Shown: positions 28,458 through 36,469, counted from the stretch's first letter. The stretch is 64,000 bases of DNA from Flavobacterium sp. 245 (GCF_004362055.1 NZ_SNXB01000004.1:400412-464411); one strand, 5' to 3'. Numbers and translations are program-made. The notes: generated by a model not told the origin, from the letters alone.

Positions 28458-28901
28458 TTGAAAAATAAAACTGGATTTTTACTATTTTTTAAAATTACAA
28501 CCTTTTTAATGCCAATTATAATTATATTATTCCACATTATTTTTGAATATAATATTATAGAAGATTATTTAAAAAACGATTTCTCCGTTAAAAAAATGGT
28601 AGTAAATAATAAAGAATATAACAGTTCTTCAAAAAGAAAAAGCATTACTTTTTCTGGAATCGTAGAAAATAAAAATGTTTATTTTACAAAATTTGACGAT
28701 GAAATAGACCTAATTTATAATGCATATCCAGATATTGGAAATAAAGTCACGAAAATTGATGTTGTAAAATTTAGAAATTCAAAAATAGTAATGACAACAA
28801 TAAATAATGAATTAGAAAAATGGAAAAACGAAAAAAAAACTTGCATTACTATTTCATTTATCTCACTACTAATTTTTATATTTTTGAAAAATTTAAAGTA
28901 A
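28458..28901 (+). CDS. Cassette 4: two-helix membrane protein, unknown function
   Basis: 147 residues with a TTG start (28458), the only start that keeps the first membrane helix. Helix 1 is at about 8-30 (FLLFFKITTFLMPIIIILFHIIF), a loop of about 90 residues carries KKMVVNNKEYNSSSKRKSITFSGIVENKNVYF, and helix 2 is at the C-terminus (TCITISFISLLIFIFL). Family not recognised. It resembles small membrane stress or immunity-type proteins in shape only. Between its stop and the next attC lie 179 bases without a gene. Confidence 0.55.
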   Translation: MKNKTGFLLFFKITTFLMPIIIILFHIIFEYNIIEDYLKNDFSVKKMVVNNKEYNSSSKRKSITFSGIVENKNVYFTKFDDEIDLIYNAYPDIGNKVTKIDVVKFRNSKIVMTTINNELEKWKNEKKTCITISFISLLIFIFLKNLK

Positions 28902-29078
28902 AATATGATACATAACAAACATCTATCTGGAACGTTTGTATTATTAATTTTTTTATTCGTGTTTAAATAAATTATAAAACGATTGAGGAGCGAAACTTAA
29001 ACATTTGTTTCCATCTAATATTCACAAAACAGAAACCTGAAAAGTTTCTGATTAAAATCGTAATTTCGACAAAAACAA

Positions 29079-29218
29079 CCAGCCCATAACAGCTACTACA
29101 ACGGATTTGGGCAATAGGTTAATGGAAAGTTGGTTTTCTATTTGGGATGATTTGGCAGATCCGAATAATGGGCTTAATTTAGACCCAAACCCGCTGTAGT
29201 ATCGGAACGTTATGAGCA
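29079..29218 (+). repeat. attC-like site 4
   Basis: Left core AGCCCATAAC (29081-29090), right core GTTATGAGCA (29209-29218), arms CTACAACGGATTTGGG and CCCAAACCCGCTGTAG. The left end pairs with the start of cassette 4 at 15 of 16 positions. Confidence 0.88.
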
Positions 29219-29250
29219 ATTTCACAGAACTTTAATCTAAAATAGAACGG

Positions 29251-29721
29251 ATGTTATTTAACCGACAAATTACGGAATGGGAACACATCGTTAATGGAAG
29301 GTGTGATATCGAGTTTGATTATGTCGCAATTGATAGCATTGGTCAACTTGCAATTTTTAGCACATTTAATAGAGGATTTAAACCAAAGATTGTGACCAAA
29401 TCTTTCGAAGATTTCTTAAAATTGGATGAGTTCATGGAAACGTTACCGAAAATAGCAAACCCAATACAAAAAACAGAAAGTGACGGTATCTATGATGACT
29501 GGAAAAAGTATGCGGAATTAGGCTTTTATGCTTATGACAATCAAGATGTGCACAGAACAAATAAATTAGAACGATACGACATTATTTACCACCCAGAAGA
29601 GCCTTTGAATATAGAAAGCCAAACAGAACTTAAAAAGTTTGAAAATATTATTCCGAAATTTGATTTAGTGTTTGGAGAAAATTTAAAGTTTGAGGAATTA
29701 GAAAAAACATTGAGAGAATAG
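29251..29721 (+). CDS. Cassette 5: soluble protein of unknown function
   Basis: 156 residues, no signal or membrane helix, so cytosolic. The sequence includes FDYVAIDSIGQLAIFSTFNRGFKPKIV and a Tyr/Asp-rich middle (WKKYAELGFYAYDNQDVHR, RYDIIYHPEEPL). The shape recalls immunity-type (SUKH-like or Imm) proteins, but no clear match is recognised. The ATG is 42 bases after the cassette core. Confidence 0.6.
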   Translation: MLFNRQITEWEHIVNGRCDIEFDYVAIDSIGQLAIFSTFNRGFKPKIVTKSFEDFLKLDEFMETLPKIANPIQKTESDGIYDDWKKYAELGFYAYDNQDVHRTNKLERYDIIYHPEEPLNIESQTELKKFENIIPKFDLVFGENLKFEELEKTLRE

Positions 29722-29723
29722 AA

Positions 29724-29863
29724 ACTGCTCATAACAGCCACTACAACGGATTTGGGCAATTGGCTTAATGGAAAAATAGTCTTGTATTTGGGACGATTTG
29801 GCTAATCCGGAAATAGGGCTTAATTTAGTCCCAAACCCGCTGTAGTTCCAGAACGTTGGTGGC
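29724..29863 (+). repeat. attC-like site 5
   Basis: Left core TGCTCATAAC (29726-29735), right core GTTGGTGGC (29855-29863), main-type arms. The left end pairs with the start of cassette 5 at 14 of 15 positions. Confidence 0.88.
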
Positions 29864-29885
29864 AAGCAAAAACAGAAATCGTGAA

Positions 29886-31199
29886 ATGAAAGAAATAATT
29901 AGAAATAGAATTTATGAATTCTTTATAACATCCTCTGATTTTAACGGAATTTCTTTGAGAAATATCTCTGAAGAATTTAACATTGAATATAAAGATTCCA
30001 TAGATATAATAAAAGAACTTGTAAACGAAGAAATAGTTTCTATTCAATCGAGTGGCAATCCTCACATTATTAGAATTCAACATTATCCTACTGATATTCA
30101 AATCAAGATACTTGAAGATGCAAAAAAAAATATACAAACAAAAAGAAAAATTGGCAGTATAACGATAGTTTCTGAAAACACTGATTATCCAATTTGTCTT
30201 TATCCTTCAAAAAAATATCTTCTTGAAAATAGAGATTTAGAGGAATTTAACAATTCGAAATACACTCAACAACTTTCTCTTGGAGAACCTCATTTGAAAC
30301 CTATATTCTTTGAAATAGAAGTTTTAGATAGATATTTTAATGACCCTAGATTTGATTTTAATTTTGAAGACTATTCAGGTAAAATCTCTTGTAAATATGA
30401 CGAAAATAATAATCCAATAGTAAGAGAAGAAGACCAAATATTTTTGAATACATTTGGTTTGGGAGCTGATGAAAATGGAAATAGATTAGCCGTAGTTTAT
30501 TTAAGATATTTAAAAGACTTAACTAGTGAACATCAGGTGTTTTGGAAAAGTAGAGAAAAAAACGGCAACTGCAAAATGCTTGAAGAATACTACCAAAATA
30601 CAATTGAAGGAGATTGGACATTTTCATATTCAATCTTTTCAGGTTTTTTAGGCGAGCTCAAATGTTTAAATGATTTAACCGAATTAATTTTTTCAAAACC
30701 ACTATTCCGCAAAACATTTGAAAACGAAAATAGACCAAAAGAATTTACATTTTTCTTCACACCAACTTTAAAAAACTACAATGATTTCATTTTACTATTA
30801 GACAAAATGATTTCTGAAAATATCAATAAAGACTTTTTTGAAGGAAAAGTAGAACTTTATATTTTAAAAGATATTGAAAATGGAATGGTTGAAAGAATTT
30901 CAAAAGGTACACTTCAACTTTTTGAAGAATGGTTAACTTCTATTTTTAAAGTTAAAGGCGATGATTCATTAAGTGATTTGTTCAAAATTTTAAAAAAAAT
31001 AAGAAGAGAAAGACAAAATCCCGCACACAGAATTGACGAAAACGTATATGACCTTAAATTTGTAGAAAAACAAAAAGAAATGATAAAAGACGCATATCAT
31101 ACTTTTAGAAATTTAAGACATATATTTCAGCAACATCCTCACGCCAAATCATTTATTGTTCCTGAATGGTTAGTAAATGGAAAAATGGAAATATATTGA
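29886..31199 (+). CDS. Cassette 6: winged-helix protein with HEPN-like RxxxxH motif
   Basis: 437 residues from ATG 29886. An upstream TTG at 29856 lies in the recombination core and is rejected. The N-terminus (about 1-60: IIRNRIYEFFITSSDFNGISLRNISEEFNIEYKDSIDIIKELVNEEIVSI) fits a winged helix-turn-helix. The C-terminal part (about 350-420) is helical and carries R376-QNPA-H381 in KIRRERQNPAHRIDENVYD, which fits the Rx4H motif of HEPN ribonucleases. The middle is unassigned. A role in phage or stress defence is inference from the motif and from the cassette setting. Confidence 0.65.
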   Translation: MKEIIRNRIYEFFITSSDFNGISLRNISEEFNIEYKDSIDIIKELVNEEIVSIQSSGNPHIIRIQHYPTDIQIKILEDAKKNIQTKRKIGSITIVSENTDYPICLYPSKKYLLENRDLEEFNNSKYTQQLSLGEPHLKPIFFEIEVLDRYFNDPRFDFNFEDYSGKISCKYDENNNPIVREEDQIFLNTFGLGADENGNRLAVVYLRYLKDLTSEHQVFWKSREKNGNCKMLEEYYQNTIEGDWTFSYSIFSGFLGELKCLNDLTELIFSKPLFRKTFENENRPKEFTFFFTPTLKNYNDFILLLDKMISENINKDFFEGKVELYILKDIENGMVERISKGTLQLFEEWLTSIFKVKGDDSLSDLFKILKKIRRERQNPAHRIDENVYDLKFVEKQKEMIKDAYHTFRNLRHIFQQHPHAKSFIVPEWLVNGKMEIY

Positions 31200-31211
31200 T
31201 AAATAAAAAGC

Positions 31212-31352
31212 CAGCCACCAACAGCCACTACAACAGATTTGGGCATTTGGCTTAATGGAAAAAATGGTCTTGTATTTGGGATGATTTGGCAAATCCGATA
31301 ATAGGGCATAATTTAGTCCCAAACCTGCTGTAGTACAAGAGCGTTATGCTTC
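31212..31352 (+). repeat. attC-like site 6, with compensatory change
   Basis: Left core GCCACCAAC (31214-31222), right core GTTATGCTTC (31343-31352). The left arm has CAACAG where others have CAACGG, and the right arm has CCTGC where others have CCCGC, so a G-C pair became A-T on both sides. Confidence 0.88.
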
Positions 31353-31379
31353 ACGCGATCTACCTTAACCAAAGCTAAA

Positions 31380-31889
31380 TTGATAAACAAAAACAAACAT
31401 ATTGTTAAGACACTTGGTTCTGCAATTGACATCAATGGACGACCAAAAACTATTTGGGATAATATTACAAATGTAAAAATTGAACAGTTTTCGGATCCCA
31501 CTATTTTTAAAATTCTTGACATACCAAAACCATTAAAAGCCGAGATTATTTCCGAAGGCCAAGGAGGTACAAGAATTGCATATTTTGACAGTGGGAAAAA
31601 ATTCATGCAAGAAATTTTAGTTTGGAAGCCTTTGACTGAATATTCATTTTCATTTAATCCCGAAAAAGGATTCAGAGTTTGTTACTTTTTTGAACTATCG
31701 GAGGGAGTTTTCCGAATACCATTTGGCGCTTATTATTTAACAACAGTTGGACAAACGACAACTTTAAAACTTACAACAACATATAGTATTGATAGACGAC
31801 TTTATTTTTTATTCAATATTCCAGTAAGACTAATTTTGAAAGCATTCCAGCGCTATCTTTTAACTTCAATTAAAAAAAACTCTGAATAA
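31380..31889 (+). CDS. Cassette 7a: SRPBCC-domain protein
   Basis: 169 residues with a TTG start (31380). It fits an SRPBCC/polyketide cyclase-like helix-grip fold: DINGRPKTIWDNITNVKIEQFSDPTIFKILDIPKPLKAEIISEGQGGTRIAYFDSGKKFMQEILVWKPLTEYSFSF. Such proteins bind hydrophobic ligands. The stop overlaps the ATG of the second gene by one base, so they are translated together. Ligand unknown. Confidence 0.75.
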   Translation: MINKNKHIVKTLGSAIDINGRPKTIWDNITNVKIEQFSDPTIFKILDIPKPLKAEIISEGQGGTRIAYFDSGKKFMQEILVWKPLTEYSFSFNPEKGFRVCYFFELSEGVFRIPFGAYYLTTVGQTTTLKLTTTYSIDRRLYFLFNIPVRLILKAFQRYLLTSIKKNSE

Positions 31890-32347
31890 TGAAAACAACT
31901 AAATTTACAGAGACTATTTTAATTAACGAGAATCCAGAACAGGTTTTTGATTTTACTCAAGATTATAATAAGCGATTAAAATGGGACACATTTTTGAGAA
32001 AAGCTGACTTAATTGACGGTGCAACAACCGCTGAAAAAGGAGTTAAAGCATATTGTGTGGCAAAAAATGGGCTTGGTATGGTAACGGAATATGTTACTTA
32101 TAATCGACCAAAGGTAACCGCAATAAAAATGATAGATAAATCATTTCTATTTAAATCATTTTTGGGTTCCTGGACATTCAAAGAAATACATAACGACAAA
32201 ACAGAAGTTATCTTTCTATATTCTTTTTCACTTAGATTTCCGTTCAATTTATTAGAGAAATTTATAAAAAGAATTTTGCAAACAAACGTAAGACAGAGAC
32301 TTATTGACCTTAAAATGAATATCGAAAAAGAAAGCGCGAAGACATAA
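31889..32347 (+). CDS. Cassette 7b: SRPBCC-domain protein
   Basis: 152 residues, also an SRPBCC fold: FTETILINENPEQVFDFTQDYNKRLKWDTFLRKADLIDG...YVTYNRPKVTAIKMI...SFLGSWTFKEIHNDKTEVIFLYSFSLRFP. It is shorter than and only distantly similar to its partner. The TAA stop (32345-32347) lies in the left core of the closing recombination site. Confidence 0.78.
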   Translation: MKTTKFTETILINENPEQVFDFTQDYNKRLKWDTFLRKADLIDGATTAEKGVKAYCVAKNGLGMVTEYVTYNRPKVTAIKMIDKSFLFKSFLGSWTFKEIHNDKTEVIFLYSFSLRFPFNLLEKFIKRILQTNVRQRLIDLKMNIEKESAKT

Positions 32348-32370
32348 CATCTACTACAGCGTTGGAGATA
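32331..32370 (+). repeat. Truncated attC-like site 7
   Basis: Left end GCGCGAAGACATAAC pairs with the start of cassette 7 (GTTATGCTTCACGCGA) with one bulged base and the usual A.C at position 11. It then jumps from CTACTACA straight to the core GTTGGAGAT at 32361; the rest of the palindrome (about 100 bases) is missing. Confidence 0.7.
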
Positions 32371-32390
32371 ATTTTAAAAGACACCAGACT

Positions 32391-32984
32391 ATGAACATAG
32401 CAGTTTTATTATTTGACGACTTTGAGACCTTAGACGTTTATGGTCCAGTAGAAGTTTTTGGACGACTTGGTGAATTATATAATATTAAGTTTTATTCGCT
32501 AAATGGTGGGCAAATAAAAAACAGACATGGGGTTTCTGCCTTGACCGAGAAATTGGAAGACCTTAACGACAACTTGGAAATATTTATAATTCCGGGTGGC
32601 TTGGGTACAAGAAAAGAAGTTGAAAACAAATTACTCATAGACAAAATAAAAGAAATTTCAACATTCAGCAAATTCGTGTTGACAGTTTGCACGGGAAGTG
32701 CGCTACTTGCACGGACTGGGCTTTTAGACCACAAAACAGCAACATCAAATAAACGAGCATTTGCCTGGGTAATAACAAATGGGATAAATGTAAATTGGAA
32801 CAAAAAAGCGCGCTGGACAATTGACGATAAATATTATACATCATCAGGTGTAAGTGCTGGAATAGACATGGTATTGGGTTTCATAAGCGACCGACACGGC
32901 ATTGAATTTGCAAGACGAATTACATTTGAAATAGAATATAACTGGGTTGAAAACAAGGACAACGACACTTTTAAAGTAGAATAA
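32391..32984 (+). CDS. Cassette 8: DJ-1/PfpI-family protein
   Basis: 197 residues of the class I glutamine amidotransferase-like fold. The nucleophile is C100 in TVCTGSALLARTGLL, with the acidic residue E21 (YGPVEVFGRL) near the N-terminus and IIPGGLGTRKEV in between. This is the DJ-1/PfpI arrangement, closest to isonitrile hydratase and AraC-regulator-type members (SNKRAFAWVI, SGVSAGIDMVLGFI). No DNA-binding domain is attached. Stress protection or isonitrile hydration is possible; it cannot be told from sequence. Confidence 0.85.
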   Translation: MNIAVLLFDDFETLDVYGPVEVFGRLGELYNIKFYSLNGGQIKNRHGVSALTEKLEDLNDNLEIFIIPGGLGTRKEVENKLLIDKIKEISTFSKFVLTVCTGSALLARTGLLDHKTATSNKRAFAWVITNGINVNWNKKARWTIDDKYYTSSGVSAGIDMVLGFISDRHGIEFARRITFEIEYNWVENKDNDTFKVE

Positions 32985-32988
32985 AAAA

Positions 32989-33128
32989 CTACGGCCAACA
33001 GCCACTACAACGGATTTTGGCAATAGGTTTAATGGAAACTTGGTTTTGTATTTGTAATAATTTAGCAAATCCAAAAAATAGTGCTTAATTTAGTGCCAAA
33101 CCCGCTTTAGCGCCAGAACGTTAACGGT
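32989..33128 (+). repeat. attC-like site 8
   Basis: Left core CGGCCAAC (32992-32999), right core GTTAACGG (33120-33127). Arms have drifted (CTACAACGGATTTTGG against GCCAAACCCGCTTTAG) but still pair. The left end matches the start of cassette 8 at 12 of 15 positions if the A.C is counted as mismatch. Confidence 0.82.
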
Positions 33129-33154
33129 AACCGTCGAGCAACTAAAACATAATA

Positions 33155-33736
33155 ATGACCAAAAGACAAGCAATAAAATATTCAATACTTAATTCCCTAC
33201 TAATTTTAATTGGTGTTTTCATTCTTTATAAAGTTTGGTGGACACACGATGGTGCAAAATATTTAGGCATTATTGGCTATTTCATTATTGCGTTTGGTTC
33301 CTTTCTTTTAGGTGTTTCATTAACAAGAATTATTATTTCAACCAAAACAGACTTTGATTTCACAACGCTTTCTAACCCAAAAAAATATCAAATTCTAAAA
33401 GAAACAATTGGTTTTTCTAAAGTAAAAGTTATAAATACAATTTACTGTTCTTTGTCATTAATAATATTTGGAAGTACTGCATATGGTTTATTTACTTTTC
33501 TAAATAAATACGAAAAAGAACAATTAAAAAACTTTGGGCGTCTACAAAAAGTGAGGATTTATGACATTCATTACAAAGGAAAGGGAAGTCGATATGCATT
33601 TTTCGAGTTCTATTTGGATGGAAAAAAATACACTAACGATTTAGATCCTAAAAATTACAACGTTGGTGACAGTGCGACCATAATATTTTCAACTCATAAT
33701 ACTGATATTGTAAAATGGGCTGATGATTTTGAATGA
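33155..33736 (+). CDS. Cassette 9a: DUF3592-like membrane protein
   Basis: 193 residues. Three membrane helices (about 10-25, 38-60, 95-115), then a C-terminal beta domain: QKVRIYDIHYKGKGSRYAFFEFYLDGKKYTNDLDPKNYNVGDSATIIFSTHNTDIVKWAD, like the soluble domain of DUF3592 proteins. Its end overlaps the start of the next gene by 14 bases. Confidence 0.65.
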   Translation: MTKRQAIKYSILNSLLILIGVFILYKVWWTHDGAKYLGIIGYFIIAFGSFLLGVSLTRIIISTKTDFDFTTLSNPKKYQILKETIGFSKVKVINTIYCSLSLIIFGSTAYGLFTFLNKYEKEQLKNFGRLQKVRIYDIHYKGKGSRYAFFEFYLDGKKYTNDLDPKNYNVGDSATIIFSTHNTDIVKWADDFE

Positions 33737-34220
33737 AGTAAAAATGACAAGAATAATATTGACAATAGCGGTTTTGCTTTTTAATTATTTGACTTTTTCT
33801 CAAACTGCAAAAAAAGAGAATTATGCTTTGACAATCAAAAAAGGAAAAATTATAAAAGAAAATAAGCAAACATTTTGGATAATCCCTACAACTCTGACCA
33901 ACAACACTAAGGATACATTAAAGTATTACAGCATGTCTTGTTCATGGCAAGAGTTTTATTCGGTTGATAGTAATAAATTGCAAGTTGAAGGAAAAGATTG
34001 CGACAAAAATATCCCGACAATTTTGACACTTGCACCAAGACAATCAAGAACAGTGGAAAATAGGCTATTAATAAGCCAGAGAATTAATGCTTCTGAAATA
34101 AAATTCAAAATTGGCTTCAACTTAATGAAAGTATCTAGCAATCAAAAAAAATTTGACTTTGACTTCATAGAACAGCGGAAAAAGAAAAACATAATTTGGT
34201 CAAACTTAATTTCAAGATAA
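33723..34220 (+). CDS. Cassette 9b: exported protein, unknown function
   Basis: 165 residues. If translation starts at the ATG at 33744 the N-terminus is MTRIILTIAVLLFNYLTFSQT, a signal peptide; the 33723 ATG adds seven residues (MILNEVK). The mature part (TLTNNTKDTLKYYSMSCSWQEFYSVD...LAPRQSRTVENRLLISQ) looks like a single beta-sandwich. Family not recognised. Confidence 0.65.
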   Translation: MILNEVKMTRIILTIAVLLFNYLTFSQTAKKENYALTIKKGKIIKENKQTFWIIPTTLTNNTKDTLKYYSMSCSWQEFYSVDSNKLQVEGKDCDKNIPTILTLAPRQSRTVENRLLISQRINASEIKFKIGFNLMKVSSNQKKFDFDFIEQRKKKNIIWSNLISR

Positions 34221-34235
34221 ATGAACAAATGGCCT

Positions 34236-34265
34236 GCATGTAAAACCTTCTACAACGTTGGTGGC
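34236..34265 (+). repeat. Truncated attC-like site 9
   Basis: AAACCTTCTACAACGTTGG mirrors the truncated site 7: left core, one arm segment (CTACA), then directly the right core GTTGGTGGC at 34257. The left core no longer matches the start of cassette 9. Confidence 0.55.
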
Positions 34266-34299
34266 AAGTTTCGACTACATATAAAGAAATCTAACAAAA

Positions 34300-34707
34300 A
34301 TGCAAAAAGGTTATAAAATTAGTTTTGTAATATATAGCGGAATAGTACTATTCTGTATCTTTTTTATGTATATCCTTAGTGAAGCAAGTGATGGACATAA
34401 AGCAACTTTTAGTTACTACCATTATTTAATAATTATAGTTGCTATAATGAGTATTTTACTATTATTAATATTTCCTCGAATTTCTATCAAAAAAAATAAT
34501 CTAAAATTTATCACCGGACTTTCTACAATTGCATTTTTAACAGTTAGTTTATATTTCTCATTAAAAGCCCTCTTTTTATTTTTAAGTGATAGTACATTTA
34601 GCGGGTCTAATACCGTAATCACAATATTTATTGGAATTTTTATAGTAACGATTATTTATCTGATCAAACATATAATATTAGAGCTAAGAGCCTACAAAAA
34701 GAAATAA
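34300..34707 (+). CDS. Cassette 10: four-helix membrane protein, unknown function
   Basis: 135 residues with four hydrophobic segments (about 6-26, 41-60, 68-92, 103-122) and short loops. No family recognised. Next to decayed sites, its mobility is probably lost. Confidence 0.6.
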   Translation: MQKGYKISFVIYSGIVLFCIFFMYILSEASDGHKATFSYYHYLIIIVAIMSILLLLIFPRISIKKNNLKFITGLSTIAFLTVSLYFSLKALFLFLSDSTFSGSNTVITIFIGIFIVTIIYLIKHIILELRAYKKK

Positions 34708-34737
34708 AAAATGCCAATGTATAATTCGAAATAAAAA

Positions 34738-34867
34738 AAATAGCTAATACAAAGGATCTGGGAAATTAACTTAATTGAAAGTTGATTTTGTATTTGAGAC
34801 ATTTGGCAAATCCGAAGAATGGGCTTAATTTAGTACTAAACCGACTGTAGTTCGAGAACATTTTGAG
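34738..34867 (+). repeat. Decayed attC-like site 10
   Basis: Recognisable through GGATCTGGG, GATTTTGTATTTG, TTTGGCAAATCCG, GGGCTTAATTTAGT and CCGACTGTAG, but both cores are mutated (right core ATTTTGAG at 34860 instead of GTT...). Confidence 0.75.
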
Positions 34868-34922
34868 ATCAGAAAAACATCGACTAACAGTACGTTTACA
34901 CCATATTAAAATAACACAAACG

Positions 34923-35540
34923 ATGAATAAATTCATAATAATTGTAGTTTTCTCTTTTTTCTCTTGTCATAAATACAATGTTGATATCGAAAAAGGATTT
35001 ACAAAAATTGATAGAAATTTTCAAGATAGAAATAAATTAATTGATAAGATTGAGCCTAATGAAAAATACCAATATTGGGAATTTGTCTTTTCTAATCCGG
35101 GATTACAAAGTGGGAAAGACAAAGTTCTTAGAAATGTTGGTGATAGTTTAATTAAGAGCAGATATAAAATAATAAATCCAAAAAAAGGCTTTTTTAATGA
35201 ATGTATGCCTAGTTGGTGTTATTCATATATTGCTTATGTAAAAAATGGCAAAGTCAATTACGTCACAGATGAACAAGGCTTAAAAAACTTCATTGGAAAT
35301 ATTAATAGTCTTGAAGAAGCAATTTTGATTGCCAAATTAAATGATTTATGGTTTGACTCGGAAGAAATAAAAGCTGGTGCTTATAAAAAAACAAAAAATG
35401 GCTATGAGCTTTATTTAATGAAGTATTATAATTGTCCTGTAAAAATGGAATCAATTAAAGCGAATATTGATACAACTGGAAAATTTTCATCCAAAAGTAA
35501 TGGAATTTATTTCGAGTCTACAGATTGTATCGTTTCATAA
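34923..35540 (+). CDS. Cassette 11: lipoprotein of unknown function
   Basis: 205 residues from ATG 34923: signal MNKFIIIVVFSFFSC with Cys15 as lipid site. A frame extending up to 34863 runs into the recombination core and is rejected. The mature part contains KNGKVNYVTDEQGLKNFIGNINSLEEAILIAKLNDLWFDSEEIKAGAYKKTKNGYELYLMKYY. No family recognised. Confidence 0.65.
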   Translation: MNKFIIIVVFSFFSCHKYNVDIEKGFTKIDRNFQDRNKLIDKIEPNEKYQYWEFVFSNPGLQSGKDKVLRNVGDSLIKSRYKIINPKKGFFNECMPSWCYSYIAYVKNGKVNYVTDEQGLKNFIGNINSLEEAILIAKLNDLWFDSEEIKAGAYKKTKNGYELYLMKYYNCPVKMESIKANIDTTGKFSSKSNGIYFESTDCIVS

Positions 35541-35545
35541 AAATA

Positions 35546-35684
35546 CAGCACACAACAGCCGTATGGCAAGATTGCGAATTTTGTGATAAATTCACATTTA
35601 CGTTTCGTAAGAAATTTTATCTTTAACAGCAGATAATCAGTTCCGAAGTTCGCAACCTCTCCAAGAGCCATAACGTTGGCGGTC
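35546..35684 (+). repeat. attC-like site 11 of a different sequence type
   Basis: Left core CACACAAC (35549-35556), right core GTTGGCGGTC (35675-35684). Its arms are unrelated to the others: TATGGC..TTGCGAA on the left and TTCGCAA..GCCATA on the right, with about 8 unpaired extra bases in the right arm. Length about 137, as for the main type. Confidence 0.78.
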
Positions 35685-35733
35685 AAGCTTTGATGACCAA
35701 GCAAACAACCATCAATTGAAGAAAAGAAGTATA

Positions 35734-36270
35734 ATGACAACAGAATTTCCAATAATAAAAACCGAAAGACTTTTACTTCGACAATTTGTTGATAGCGACC
35801 TTGAAAATGTTTTCAAAGGACTTTCGCACCCAAACATTATCAAATATTACGGAGTGAGTTTTCAAACATTGGAAGCAACGAAAGAACAAATGACTTTTTT
35901 CGCTGACCTTGAAAAAAACGAAACGGGAATTTGGTGGGCTGTTTGCTCCGCAGACAACAAGACATTTTACGGAGCAGGTGGACTAAACAATTTAAATAAA
36001 GAACATAAAAAAGCAGAAATAGGATTTTGGTTAATTTCAGAGTTTTGGGGTAACGGAATAATGAAAGAAGCAATGCCGTTAATTTGTAATTATGGATTTA
36101 ACAATTTAGAACTTCATAGAATTGAAGGGTTTGTAGATTCAGAAAATAAGAATTGTAAAAACGCAATGGCTAAACTGGACTTCCAACACGAAGGAACAAT
36201 GAAAGAATGTGAAATAAAAAATGGCAAGTTTATAAGTCTTGACATTTATGCAAAAGTGAAGACAACTTAG
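35734..36270 (+). CDS. Cassette 12: GNAT N-acetyltransferase, RimJ/RimL type
   Basis: 178 residues from ATG 35734. IIKTERLLLRQFVDSDLENVFKGLSHPNI is the N-terminal signature of the Acetyltransf_3 group, then GAGGLNNLNKEHKKAEIGFWLISEFWGNGIMKEAM (acetyl-CoA loop) and NLELHRIEGFVDSENKNCKNAMAKLDFQHEG. Substrates of this group include ribosomal protein N-termini and antibiotics; which one applies is unknown. A TTG at 35716 would add six residues. Confidence 0.88.
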   Translation: MTTEFPIIKTERLLLRQFVDSDLENVFKGLSHPNIIKYYGVSFQTLEATKEQMTFFADLEKNETGIWWAVCSADNKTFYGAGGLNNLNKEHKKAEIGFWLISEFWGNGIMKEAMPLICNYGFNNLELHRIEGFVDSENKNCKNAMAKLDFQHEGTMKECEIKNGKFISLDIYAKVKTT

Positions 36271-36301
36271 TAATAAGTAAACTAAAAATAGCAATTGAAA
36301 A

Positions 36302-36406
36302 AAGCCCGAACCTCTAAAACTGCTACAATTGATTTGGGTAATTAGCTTAATTTTAATTTAGCATGAGTCTTAATTTAGTGCCGCTATAGTAAAAGAACGT
36401 TACCGG
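36302..36406 (+). repeat. Decayed attC-like site 12
   Basis: GCTACAATTGATTTGGG and TTAATTTAGTGCCGCTATAG remain from the arms; much of the centre is deleted. Right core GTTACCGG at 36399. Confidence 0.7.
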
Positions 36407-36469
36407 ATATTTTCGAGAAACCGAAAAAACAAAAACCTATTATAAAGTAAATAATTAATACAATATTTT

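Noticed and set aside
28902..29080. Possible miniature attC (CATAACAAACATCTATCTGGAACGTTTG) after the cassette 4 gene, split for the base limit as CATAACAAAC..GGAACGTTTG
   Set aside because: The ends of cassette 4 pair at 28395 and 29090 over 15 of 16 bases, so no junction is needed here; the resemblance is weak.
29820..30137. Minus-strand frame of 105 codons across attC site 5 and cassette 6
   Set aside because: It is a shadow of the recombination palindrome and of the cassette 6 gene, with no recognisable protein.
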